Source: CBFHWY01 sp965659675 (lineage in GTDB: Bacteria > Bacteroidota > Bacteroidia > Flavobacteriales_G > Salibacteraceae). Taken from it: a stretch of 32,554 nt of DNA. Position numbers and translations under genes: made by a program. Below the pieces are notes generated by a model that ran no database searches, had not been told where the DNA came from, and saw nothing but the letters and a program-made list of their open reading frames with translations. This document shows, piece by piece, positions 22,312 to 29,987 of the stretch (position 1 is its first letter; every line of letters begins with the position of its first letter). The DNA is taken from contig CBFHWY010000028.1 of the NCBI GenBank assembly GCA_965659675.1, positions 1 to 32,554 on the forward strand, given 5' to 3'.

Positions 22312-25300
22312 ATCACTATTCTGAATACCTCATCCTCAGAGGTCGAACTCAGGCTGAGAAAATAAGCTCCTGCAGCTAAGTTGAGGTCTGAAAGGGCAAA
22401 TAGCTCATCGCGCTTTAGATCAGCTTCGGAATATAAGATCGCACTATAGCTATTCCTGATCTCAAGATTTGCACCATCAAAAGCTGGGATCACCTTTAAT
22501 TCAGATGAGTTGGAAGGGTTCGGATAAACTTTCGAATAGGATCTGTTCATCGATCGGGCATCAAACTCAAGCACCCTGATTTCTGAATAATCAAGACTAC
22601 CATCAAAGTCTACCGATTTTAGTCGATAGTAATTCTGCCCTAAGATCGGATCTCCATCCACAAACACGTAATCCTTTTCCTGATAACTATAACCCTGTGC
22701 TTCAACTCTTCCAATCTCCGAGAAATTAACTTTATCGGCACTTCGCTCTATGACAAAGTAGTCAGTACCTCCTTCGGAGGCAGTGGACCAATTGATCATG
22801 CTCTTGCTGTCTAATTTAGACACTTCAAAGCTCACAAGCTCTATAGGTAAGGGGTTGGCTCCCAATGCTAAGGTCCAAACTGAAAAAGTATCTACCCCGG
22901 GCACCGTAACCGTATTTGCGTTTGGGTCGTTTGATTGTCCGGATATTGTATCCTGCCAATTATTTGTAGCAGCATCATAGCGCTGTGCTCTCAAATTCAA
23001 CTCTCCATTCTGAGGACGCTCACCTTGCCAATATTCAAATGTCATGCTTACTGTTCCGCTTGGTCCATCCTTATCTAAATACCAGAATCGATCAACTACA
23101 TTGGCAGAGTTGTCCAATCCTGTGTTCAAGTTCGTGAGGTGTCTCACAGAATCGGGGGTTACCGGAAAAGGAGTATTATCTGCGGCTGTGGAATAGGTTG
23201 AAACAGAAAAAGTTCCGATATCTCCTGCTGTCAGTATAAGCGTGAAAGGAATATCCCGCCCACCTGTATTCAGTGGAAATACAAAAGTATCCTGTGTGGT
23301 GCTGATGTTCCAGGACAGTACGCTCGAAAAGTCTGTATCCTCACTAATGATATAAGCACCGGTTCCATTTCTTAGCAGGGCATCGGGTGATGGATTATTG
23401 ATGGTTAAAGTATTTCCGTTGAGGTCGATCTCACCTCCGTTTAGATCGAGGAGGTTCTCTACAAAAACATCTCCAGTGAGGCTTCTTCGGTTTCCATCTC
23501 TCAATTCAATGGCCCAAAAACTCATATTGGATGCCGCTTCACCATCTAACACAAATCCGCCCCCCTTCAATATCAAGATCTCACTATCGGTGGTCATGTC
23601 CACCGTTCCCGCATCATAGGTCCAATCGCCAAAAACAGATATGATTCCATCAAAGCTAGCAGTACCCCCTGTTTTGTTGATATTCACCGAGGGTAATTCT
23701 CCCGCTTCGGCATTCGAGGTGCTGATAATCGATTGATCATTGTTTCCAACAAGTCGAACCAGGCCATTTCCATCATTACCACCACTCGTATTGCTAATGC
23801 TGATATCGCCGTATACATCAAGCACTCCAGGACCATCTATATCGGTGCCCTGATTACTCGACAAGCTAAAGGTACCATAGATCTCAGTAGTGTCGTTCAC
23901 ATCAAAATCTCCTCCTCCATTGAACTCTAGGGTCATATTGAAGAACTGATTGGCACCGCTCAAGATGTGATTGCTATTCGTGAATGCAATGGTAGCTGAA
24001 TCTGTAGCATAATCTGTGTTTCCGCTTGTGTAGGTCCAATCCCCCCAAACCGATACGATCCCATCAAAGCTTGCAGTACCACCAGTTTTTGCTATTTCCA
24101 CATCGGGTAGCTCACCTCGTTCTATATTTGAGGTACTGACAATAGATTGATCGTTTGAACCAACGAGTCTTATCAAGCCATTTCCATCATTCCCTGCGCT
24201 TGTGTTGCTAATGCTAACATCTCCACTAACATTAATGATTCCGGGACCATCGATATCCGTTCCTCTATTACTTGATAATGTGAATTCATTTTGAACGTTA
24301 ATCGTATCGTTTACATCAAAGTCTCCATTATTATTGAATTCCAAGGTCATATTGGAGAAATCATTATTACCTGTAATGACATGGTTTCTGAAAGTAACCG
24401 CAATGGTAGCTGAATCTGCAGCATAATCTGTGTTTCCGCTTGTGTAGGTCCAATCCCCCCAAACCGAGATGACTCCATCAAAGCTCGCCGTTCCACCAGT
24501 TTTCGCAATTTCAACATCGGGTATCTCACCTTGCTCGATTGCAGCGCTACTTGTGATCTGCTGATCATTATTGCCCGTGATCCTTATAAGGACATCGCCA
24601 TCATTTCCAGCGTTCGAATTATTTATTGTGAAGTCACGGTAAAGATTGATGACGCCTCCTCCCAACATATCTGTTTGCCTTGGACCTCCGGAAAACAGAA
24701 AGTCGCCGAAGACATTCAAGGTGTCATTGATATCTATGTCGCCATTCCCATTGTGCTCAAAGGTGAGATTCCAAAAGTCGTTCACTCCAGATATGATCTG
24801 ATTGACTGCGGTAAAAGCAATGGTTGCACTATCCGTGGCATAATCCGTGTTCCCTTGAAGGTAGGTCCAATTATCCTCCACTGAAATAATTCCAGAGAAG
24901 CGCAACGTACCTCCGGTTTTATCGATCACCACACTTGGAACCTCTCCTGTTTCGATAGGCGCAGTGCTCACAACATTCTGATTGGCAGTTCCATTAAATC
25001 GCAATGTTCCATTACCCTGGTTATCTGTTCTTTCCATATCCAGCAAAACATCCCCCTGTAGGTGAAGCTCTCCTGGTCCATCAACATCTATCCTTCTGAT
25101 TCCAGTGAAGATCGCAGAATCAACCACCGTTATGGTATCTAGAACATCAAGATCGCCATTTCCATCAAAATCAACATGAAGTTTATGGATCTCTACTGAA
25201 CCTGTTAAGGCGACATTGTTGTTCGTAAAACAGAGTTTACTGTTCTGACTATCAAAATCTGTATTGCCTTGTACGTAGGTGAAATCACGATAAATGCTTA

Positions 25301-25670
25301 CGTTGCCATCGAAAGTGGCCGTACCTCCAGATTTATTGATGACAAAATTCGGAAGTTCAGAGTCTCCGATGGCCACTTCAGAAATCACAGATTGATTTGA
25401 TGATCCAGCCATCATCACAGTTCCATTTCCCTGGTGATTGTTTGAGAGGTTTCTCAGAAAGATGTCTCCCTCAGTGATCAATACTCCTGGTCCCTCGATA
25501 TCCGTCCTAAAACTTCCCCCATAAACAAAATCTCCAGTTACCGTAACCGAATCCAACACATCGAAGTTTCCATTTTGATCTGTATTTAACTTGAGGTTTC
25601 TGATACTATGAACCCCACCAATCGCCTCATTTTGATTCAGAAATACCAATGTGGTATTGTTAGTGGTCAT
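22305..25670 (-). CDS. Giant repeat protein with T9SS sorting domain, C-terminal fragment of a frameshifted gene
   Basis: An 1121-residue frame without signal peptide or ribosome-binding site, best read as the rest of the gene that starts at 27378. It carries five and a half of eight about 138-residue repeats, each with a core such as ELPDVEIAKTGGTASFDGI followed by VSVWGDWTYTSGNTDYATDS and later blocks like DIDGPG and NDGNG. This suggests a long beta-solenoid or adhesin-like stalk. After the repeats come a domain with LPIELVSFEVSKLDSK and YYRLKSVDFDGSLDYSE (common before T9SS tails) and a C-terminal type A sorting domain (VYPNPSNSSELKV, AAGAYFLSL). The apparent ATG at 25670 (MTTNNTTLVFL) falls inside a repeat, so it is probably not a natural start. 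Confidence 0.85.
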   Translation of the reverse strand: MTTNNTTLVFLNQNEAIGGVHSIRNLKLNTDQNGNFDVLDSVTVTGDFVYGGSFRTDIEGPGVLITEGDIFLRNLSNNHQGNGTVMMAGSSNQSVISEVAIGDSELPNFVINKSGGTATFDGNVSIYRDFTYVQGNTDFDSQNSKLCFTNNNVALTGSVEIHKLHVDFDGNGDLDVLDTITVVDSAIFTGIRRIDVDGPGELHLQGDVLLDMERTDNQGNGTLRFNGTANQNVVSTAPIETGEVPSVVIDKTGGTLRFSGIISVEDNWTYLQGNTDYATDSATIAFTAVNQIISGVNDFWNLTFEHNGNGDIDINDTLNVFGDFLFSGGPRQTDMLGGGVINLYRDFTINNSNAGNDGDVLIRITGNNDQQITSSAAIEQGEIPDVEIAKTGGTASFDGVISVWGDWTYTSGNTDYAADSATIAVTFRNHVITGNNDFSNMTLEFNNNGDFDVNDTINVQNEFTLSSNRGTDIDGPGIINVSGDVSISNTSAGNDGNGLIRLVGSNDQSIVSTSNIERGELPDVEIAKTGGTASFDGIVSVWGDWTYTSGNTDYATDSATIAFTNSNHILSGANQFFNMTLEFNGGGDFDVNDTTEIYGTFSLSSNQGTDIDGPGVLDVYGDISISNTSGGNDGNGLVRLVGNNDQSIISTSNAEAGELPSVNINKTGGTASFDGIISVFGDWTYDAGTVDMTTDSEILILKGGGFVLDGEAASNMSFWAIELRDGNRRSLTGDVFVENLLDLNGGEIDLNGNTLTINNPSPDALLRNGTGAYIISEDTDFSSVLSWNISTTQDTFVFPLNTGGRDIPFTLILTAGDIGTFSVSTYSTAADNTPFPVTPDSVRHLTNLNTGLDNSANVVDRFWYLDKDGPSGTVSMTFEYWQGERPQNGELNLRAQRYDAATNNWQDTISGQSNDPNANTVTVPGVDTFSVWTLALGANPLPIELVSFEVSKLDSKSMINWSTASEGGTDYFVIERSADKVNFSEIGRVEAQGYSYQEKDYVFVDGDPILGQNYYRLKSVDFDGSLDYSEIRVLEFDARSMNRSYSKVYPNPSNSSELKVIPAFDGANLEIRNSYSAILYSEADLKRDELFALSDLNLAAGAYFLSLSSTSEDEVFRIVIK
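22600..22900 (-). other. FN3-like module before the T9SS tail
   Basis: This part of the giant protein (approximate borders) encodes LPIELVSFEVSKLDSK, then INWSTASEGGTDYFVIERS and NYYRLKSVDFDG, the standard juxta-tail module of many Bacteroidota T9SS cargos. It links the repeat stalk to the sorting domain encoded by the last about 250 bp. Confidence 0.75.
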
Positions 25671-26740
25671 ATCAAAGCTGCCTTGCTGGTAGAACCAACT
25701 GCGATGAAGTGAAACGTATCAGGAAAGTAATTGTTCCTCCCGTTTTATTGATCACCACATTCGGCAACTCATTCTCGCCCTCTCGAGCAGTGGTACTTAC
25801 CACCTGATTAGAATCACCAGAGAAGATGAGAGTAGCCGTTCCATTGTGACCCGTATTTGAGTTGTTCAAAAAGACATCGCCTAGAAGTAAAAAAGCCCCT
25901 GTAACTCCATCAACATCAATATCGCCAGTTCCTTCCATTACAAAGTCACCATGAATGGAACTCGAATCGGATACATCCACATCCGCATTTGGGTCTAACA
26001 CCAGATTGAAGAAATTTTCATTCCCTGAAAAGAAAACATTATTTCTTCCTACATAAATTGTAGCCTGATTGGTCTCAAAGTCCGTATTACCAGCGATATA
26101 TTGCCATGATCGGAAAAGGGAAATTGTATCTGAAAATGTTACCGTTCCACCTGTTTTATTGACCACGATATTGGGTAGCTCCGATTCACCCGGACCCACA
26201 TTCGAGTTCTCCAATTGATTATTTGAGCCTCCAATGATGATCGTTGCATTTCCGTTATGGCCAGGATTCGTATTATCAATGAGCATATCACCTGTTAAGT
26301 GGATCACACCAGCCCCATCAATATCAATATCGCGAATTCCAGCAATTGTCAGTTGATTGCTTACGGTGATAGTATCACCAGCATTCAGGTCAAGATCTCC
26401 ATCCCCTTGATGATCAATGATCAGGTCTGGGATCTCCATGCTACCCGACATTAAAGTATTGGGCTGGGTGATCGCCAACACACCGCTATCTCTTTCGAAG
26501 TTGGTAATCCCATTCACATAACTCCAATTATCCCCTTCAATCGATACAAAACCGTCAAAGAATAGGGTATCGGCAGATTTATCGATCACCACACTGGGAA
26601 GTTCAGATTGAGCCACTGAGACTGTACTGATCACTTGTTGTTTTGCCCCTCCCGCAAGGAGTATCGTTCCATTCCCATCACAATTTACAGCAGTGCTATT
26701 CAAGAGCAGGTCACCTTCATTTCGTATGACGCCTGTATTC
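23560..26740 (-). repeat. Eight tandem about 414-nt coding repeats
   Basis: A landmark codon block for LP(D/S/N)V-x-I-x-K-TGGT recurs eight times, near 23669, 24086, 24496, 24908, 25322, 25738, 26151 and 26571, at a mean spacing of about 414 nt (138 codons). Two neighbouring units are nearly identical over 68 bp: 23986-24053 and 24400-24467 differ at one base and lie exactly 414 nt apart, so recent duplication or gene conversion is likely. Array borders are approximate. Confidence 0.88.
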
Positions 26741-27378
26741 ACTCTAATCCTCGAATTACCGGCATAGATCAGCGAATCTTCTATTCTGATCGTATCCCCA
26801 GCATTCATGGTATAGGTTCTGTTTCCTGTGGGTTCAAATAGCAACTTGGAAAAAACAAATCCTCCGAAGAAATTCAGCCCAAAAGGAGCTTCAGCAACGG
26901 ATCCATTGGCATCAAAGCTTCCAGTTCCTGAAAGGGTCAGGTCATTTCTAAAATGAATGGTGTCTGTGGTAGCAATGAAATTCGTTCCATCAATCCTTAC
27001 TGGATCCTCGAAAGTGATGCGAGCATCTCCCCCGATAAATGTACCACCAGAGAAAACTGCCTCACGGGGTCCTACACGAACAGTATTACCAGATTGCTGA
27101 ACAATACTATCGGAGTAAGCAGCTTCTACCAAAAATGCCTCGACATCAATATCAATATTGATATTACAGCGACCTAATCCATTCCCATCGAAAATGACCG
27201 TATCACCAACCCCAGGAACGCTTGCACCTCCTGCACCTCCAGAGCTTAATGACCAATTGGCTGAGTTGTTCCAGTCTGAAGTTGTTCCAGCTACCCAATA
27301 GCGCGACTGCCCGTAGCTAGAGAAGCACAGACTAAAAAGAATTATAAAAAAAGTAAAATTTAAAAACCGGGTGCCCAT
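25672..27378 (-). CDS. Giant repeat protein, N-terminal fragment of a frameshifted gene
   Basis: A 568-residue frame with a signal peptide (MGTRFLNFTFFIILFSLCFS, cleavage after YGQ) and an N-terminal module RYWVAGTTSDWNNSANWSLS with VPGVGDTVIFDGNG, typical of large exported Bacteroidota surface proteins. Two complete repeats and the start of a third follow. In the third repeat, after VVINKTGGTITF, the frame runs into unrelated sequence (LIRFTSSQLVLPARQL) and stops. The expected SLHRSWFYQQGSFDMTT is in the frame of the downstream fragment. Two single-base losses at 25711-25725 would rejoin both parts into one protein of about 1,690 residues. Start ATG 27378 lies 22 nt after a TATTTTTG promoter box. 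Confidence 0.85.
   Translation of the reverse strand: MGTRFLNFTFFIILFSLCFSSYGQSRYWVAGTTSDWNNSANWSLSSGGAGGASVPGVGDTVIFDGNGLGRCNINIDIDVEAFLVEAAYSDSIVQQSGNTVRVGPREAVFSGGTFIGGDARITFEDPVRIDGTNFIATTDTIHFRNDLTLSGTGSFDANGSVAEAPFGLNFFGGFVFSKLLFEPTGNRTYTMNAGDTIRIEDSLIYAGNSRIRVNTGVIRNEGDLLLNSTAVNCDGNGTILLAGGAKQQVISTVSVAQSELPSVVIDKSADTLFFDGFVSIEGDNWSYVNGITNFERDSGVLAITQPNTLMSGSMEIPDLIIDHQGDGDLDLNAGDTITVSNQLTIAGIRDIDIDGAGVIHLTGDMLIDNTNPGHNGNATIIIGGSNNQLENSNVGPGESELPNIVVNKTGGTVTFSDTISLFRSWQYIAGNTDFETNQATIYVGRNNVFFSGNENFFNLVLDPNADVDVSDSSSIHGDFVMEGTGDIDVDGVTGAFLLLGDVFLNNSNTGHNGTATLIFSGDSNQVVSTTAREGENELPNVVINKTGGTITFLIRFTSSQLVLPARQL
25711..25725 (-). other. Frameshift site in the giant T9SS cargo gene
   Basis: Sister repeats read ACA TTT TCA GAT ACA ATT TCC CTT here; this copy reads ACT TTC CT- GAT AC- GTT TCA CTT, with one base missing from each of two nearby codons. 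The downstream frame carries a TGA at 25719-25721, so no read-through in a single frame is possible. Confidence 0.8.
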
Positions 27379-27400
27379 CGAGCGCTAGTTGAATTGAATG

Positions 27401-27408
27401 CAAAAATA
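27401..27408 (-). promoter_or_regulatory. TAnnTTTG -7 box for the giant T9SS cargo gene
   Basis: On the minus strand TATTTTTG matches the consensus, 22 nt before the ATG at 27378. Confidence 0.45.
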
Positions 27409-27442
27409 TTCAACAGAGCAAACGAACTTTGGTTTTTCTAGC

Positions 27443-27472
27443 AAGTGTCAATTCTCACGTTGAGTGACACTT
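27443..27472. other. Strong bulged hairpin between mbnP-like and giant-protein genes
   Basis: AAGTGTCA pairs perfectly with TGACACTT, and inside it CTCA pairs with TGAG around a CGT loop, leaving an ATT bulge (12 bp in all). It follows the stop of the MbnP-family gene by about 18 bp and precedes the giant gene's promoter. No T tract follows on either strand, so it may be an mRNA 3'-end stabiliser, a weak terminator or an operator. Confidence 0.6.
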
Positions 27473-27490
27473 ACGAGAAATTAAATGCCG

Positions 27491-28363
27491 CTAAGGAGCT
27501 ATTGAGAAAACCTCTTCAAAGCTTTGTGTGAACATCTGAGAAGCGGTATCTGCCTTTAGGCTACCATTTACCGGGTCCTCTATCACCGTATGGCTTTGAT
27601 AATATTCATCCAGATTCAGCGTGGTGAACAATTTCTTCGCATCAATGTGAAATTTCAGTCTTTTTTTCTGATCCTCAACGATCTCAAAACTATGCTGGAA
27701 TGCAGGCAGGTCTATGAAAAGCTCGTCCAAGCCAGTGTGAAAGAAGAAAGGAGTTTCTGTTGTCCCATCTTTATCCCGATCGAAGATGCCTTCAATTTTA
27801 ACAAAAATGTACATCGACTGCCATCCCCAGTACATGTTTGGTGTGATGCTCAGCGGTTGATCGGTATCGTATGTAGTTGGATCAATACGGTTAAGATCTG
27901 GCTTAACACCGATATCAAATGCAATCCCTGTATATGTCCCAGGATCCACCTCCGCCTCAAAAGTGTTAAACCATTTTGGAGCATCTGGATTCTCAGCAAG
28001 TGCGGTATCCATATCGATAAAGCCAATATTGGAGAGCAAGGTTCTTTGTGATCCGTTCTCTAGATACATATCGGAAAGGTAAAACTGAAGTTTTGTGATT
28101 GCTACAATATGTCCATTTCCGTCTTCAAACTCATCGTCGATCCATACCTCATCTCCATCAGCGACCATGCGAAAATCCATGATCAATTCTGTTTCCATTT
28201 CAGGGTATTCGCATGAAGCATCGTAGACCTGAACTTCAGGGTCAAAATTTAATGCCTTTGGATCCATACAACCTTTAGGTTTGCATGATTGAGCCAATAC
28301 TAAAACTGCAAGGGCATAAAAGAATAAATTGAACTTTTTGAACATTTGCACGGTATTTGACAT
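27491..28363 (-). CDS. MbnP-family lipoprotein
   Basis: A 290-residue envelope lipoprotein. The signal peptide ends in the lipobox LAQSC (FFYALAVLVLAQSC). Directly after it comes a short CMDPKALNFDPEVQVYDASC motif, a cysteine-bounded segment common at the start of secreted Bacteroidota proteins. The body matches the MbnP-like family: DFRMVADGD, ITKLQFYLSDMYL, the aromatic SITPNMYWGWQSMYIFVKIE block and FFFHTGLDE. MbnP relatives occur with MbnH-type di-heme partners in copper handling, but no MbnH or cytochrome gene is present in this window, so a copper role is only a family-based suggestion. ATG 28363 is supported by a promoter box 4 nt upstream. Confidence 0.82.
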   Translation of the reverse strand: MSNTVQMFKKFNLFFYALAVLVLAQSCKPKGCMDPKALNFDPEVQVYDASCEYPEMETELIMDFRMVADGDEVWIDDEFEDGNGHIVAITKLQFYLSDMYLENGSQRTLLSNIGFIDMDTALAENPDAPKWFNTFEAEVDPGTYTGIAFDIGVKPDLNRIDPTTYDTDQPLSITPNMYWGWQSMYIFVKIEGIFDRDKDGTTETPFFFHTGLDELFIDLPAFQHSFEIVEDQKKRLKFHIDAKKLFTTLNLDEYYQSHTVIEDPVNGSLKADTASQMFTQSFEEVFSIAP

Positions 28364-28367
28364 ATTT

Positions 28368-28375
28368 CAAATATA
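28368..28375 (-). promoter_or_regulatory. TAnnTTTG -7 box for the MbnP-family gene
   Basis: On the minus strand TATATTTG ends 4 nt before the ATG at 28363, implying a leaderless mRNA. Confidence 0.55.
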
Positions 28376-28449
28376 CGGCAGCTAAAGACTTATTCCTGTG
28401 ACATCACACACAATCAAGTCAACGGCTGTTAATGATTTGTTAAGCAAGT

Positions 28450-28457
28450 TAAATTTG
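28450..28457 (+). promoter_or_regulatory. TAnnTTTG -7 box for the TlpA-like gene
   Basis: TAAATTTG matches the consensus and leaves a leader of about 40 nt containing purine-rich sequence before the ATG at 28498. Confidence 0.5.
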
Positions 28458-28497
28458 GAACGAGAGAAAAAGATATTTGAAACAAAGAAGTAAAAGC

Positions 28498-29985
28498 ATG
28501 AAATTCATCACCAAAAGCCTTTTCTTATCTCTAATTGTGCTGATCAGCTTTAATGCAAAGGCACAAAAACCATATAAATTCTCATTTAATGTTGAAGGTG
28601 TGAAAGACACTTCGATCTACCTGGCGAACTACTATGGTTCCAAACAGTATTATGCTGATACCGCACAGGTTGATAGCAAAGGGAACTTTGTCTTTGAAGG
28701 AGAGGAGCTTTATCCTGGTGGGATCTATCTGGTCGTCATGCCTGATCGCTCTGGCTATTTTGAGGTGATCATTTCTGGTGATGAAACCGAATTCAGCATG
28801 TCCTGCGAAAAAGGAAACTTCATCAAAAGCATGAAAGTCAAAGGTTCAGCGCAGAACAAGGCTTTTTATGAGTATCAGAATTTTGTTACCGAGAAGGGAA
28901 TGATCGCTCAGTCCATCCAGACCAAGTACGAGGCTCAAAAAGAGAATAAGGACAGCACGGCAAAGTTTGAAGCTCAACTTGCAGAGATCAACAAGGAGGT
29001 AGAAAGCTTCAAAACAAATTTCACCCAGAGATATCCTGAACTCTTTATTACAAAGATCCTTTTGGCTGGAAAGGATCCGGTAATTCCGGAAGACAAACCT
29101 CCATTTAAAGAGGAGAAGGATGAAAAGGCCTGGGACTTCAATTACTTTAAGCAACACTATTTCGACAACTTCGATTTCATGGATGATCGTCTGTTGCGTT
29201 CACCGGTTTTCCACAGAAAACTAAGCTACTACATGACCAAATTAGTCGTGCAGGTGCCCGACAGCATTACAAAAGAAGCCGATATGTTGGCTGAGAAAAC
29301 TGAAGGAAATAAGGAAACATTCAAATACGTAGTACACTGGATAACCAATCATTACGAGCGATCTAAAGTAATGGGTATGGATGAGGTTTTTGTTCATATG
29401 GCAGAGAATTACTACCTCACGGGTGATGTTTATTGGATGGATAGCACCAAGATCGCAAAGGTGGAAGAAAGAGCTAAGGCATTGAAGCCTCTTTTGATCG
29501 GTAAGGTAACTCCTAACATCATCCTTCCAGATACCGCAGGAGAGAATGGCACATGGTACAATCTTCACCAATTACCGAATGATTTTACCATTCTGTACTT
29601 CTGGGATCCAGGTTGCGGTCACTGTAAGAAAGCGACACCAAAACTTCGAGAATGGTATAACGAGAACAAAGAGAAGTTCAATGTTGAGGTCTTTGCGGTG
29701 TGTACTGAACTCGAAACCAAAGACTGGAAGAAGTTCATTCGCGATAAGAAGCTGAATTGGATCAATGTATCTGATACACCAGAGATCAATAAGAATGCAG
29801 CCAAATACATCCCTTCTAAAACAACACTGAACAGCTTAAACTTTAGAAGTATATATGACATTTACAGCACTCCCGTGATCTACGTTCTGGATAAAAACAA
29901 GGAGATCATAGCAAAACGTTTAGGCGTTGAGCAGATCGGAGACTTCCTTGAGCGTTACAAAAAGGAGCTTGAATCAATGAACTAG
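28498..29985 (+). CDS. TlpA-like thioredoxin-fold protein with DUF4369/DUF5106-type regions
   Basis: A 495-residue exported protein. ATG 28498 is chosen over an upstream TTG (28477) because the signal peptide (MKFITKSLFLSLIVLISFNA, then KAQ) begins there. Residues about 25-130 resemble DUF4369 (SFNVEGVKDTSIYLANYYG, GGIYLVVMPD). The middle (about 150-330) is helical and charged, as in DUF5106 proteins. The C-terminal thioredoxin domain has the redox centre WDPGCGHC (C373, C376) and YFWDPG/VFAVC strands. Such proteins act in the periplasm or at the outer membrane as thiol-disulfide oxidoreductases; the client is unknown. It is transcribed divergently from the MbnP-family gene, sharing a 134-bp promoter region. 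Confidence 0.88.
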   Translation: MKFITKSLFLSLIVLISFNAKAQKPYKFSFNVEGVKDTSIYLANYYGSKQYYADTAQVDSKGNFVFEGEELYPGGIYLVVMPDRSGYFEVIISGDETEFSMSCEKGNFIKSMKVKGSAQNKAFYEYQNFVTEKGMIAQSIQTKYEAQKENKDSTAKFEAQLAEINKEVESFKTNFTQRYPELFITKILLAGKDPVIPEDKPPFKEEKDEKAWDFNYFKQHYFDNFDFMDDRLLRSPVFHRKLSYYMTKLVVQVPDSITKEADMLAEKTEGNKETFKYVVHWITNHYERSKVMGMDEVFVHMAENYYLTGDVYWMDSTKIAKVEERAKALKPLLIGKVTPNIILPDTAGENGTWYNLHQLPNDFTILYFWDPGCGHCKKATPKLREWYNENKEKFNVEVFAVCTELETKDWKKFIRDKKLNWINVSDTPEINKNAAKYIPSKTTLNSLNFRSIYDIYSTPVIYVLDKNKEIIAKRLGVEQIGDFLERYKKELESMN

Positions 29986-29987
29986 AT

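Noticed and set aside
24531..24884. Plus-strand 117-residue frame inside the giant gene
   Set aside because: It is antisense to the repeat-coding strand, with no promoter, ribosome-binding site or recognisable domain.
25672..25725. Programmed ribosomal frameshift in the giant gene
   Set aside because: No slippery heptamer or downstream stem is seen, and two separate base losses explain the alignment with sister repeats better.
23560..26740. Regularly spaced repeats suggesting a CRISPR-like or satellite array
   Set aside because: The period (about 414 nt) and open reading frames show protein-coding repeats; there are no short palindromic repeats or cas genes.
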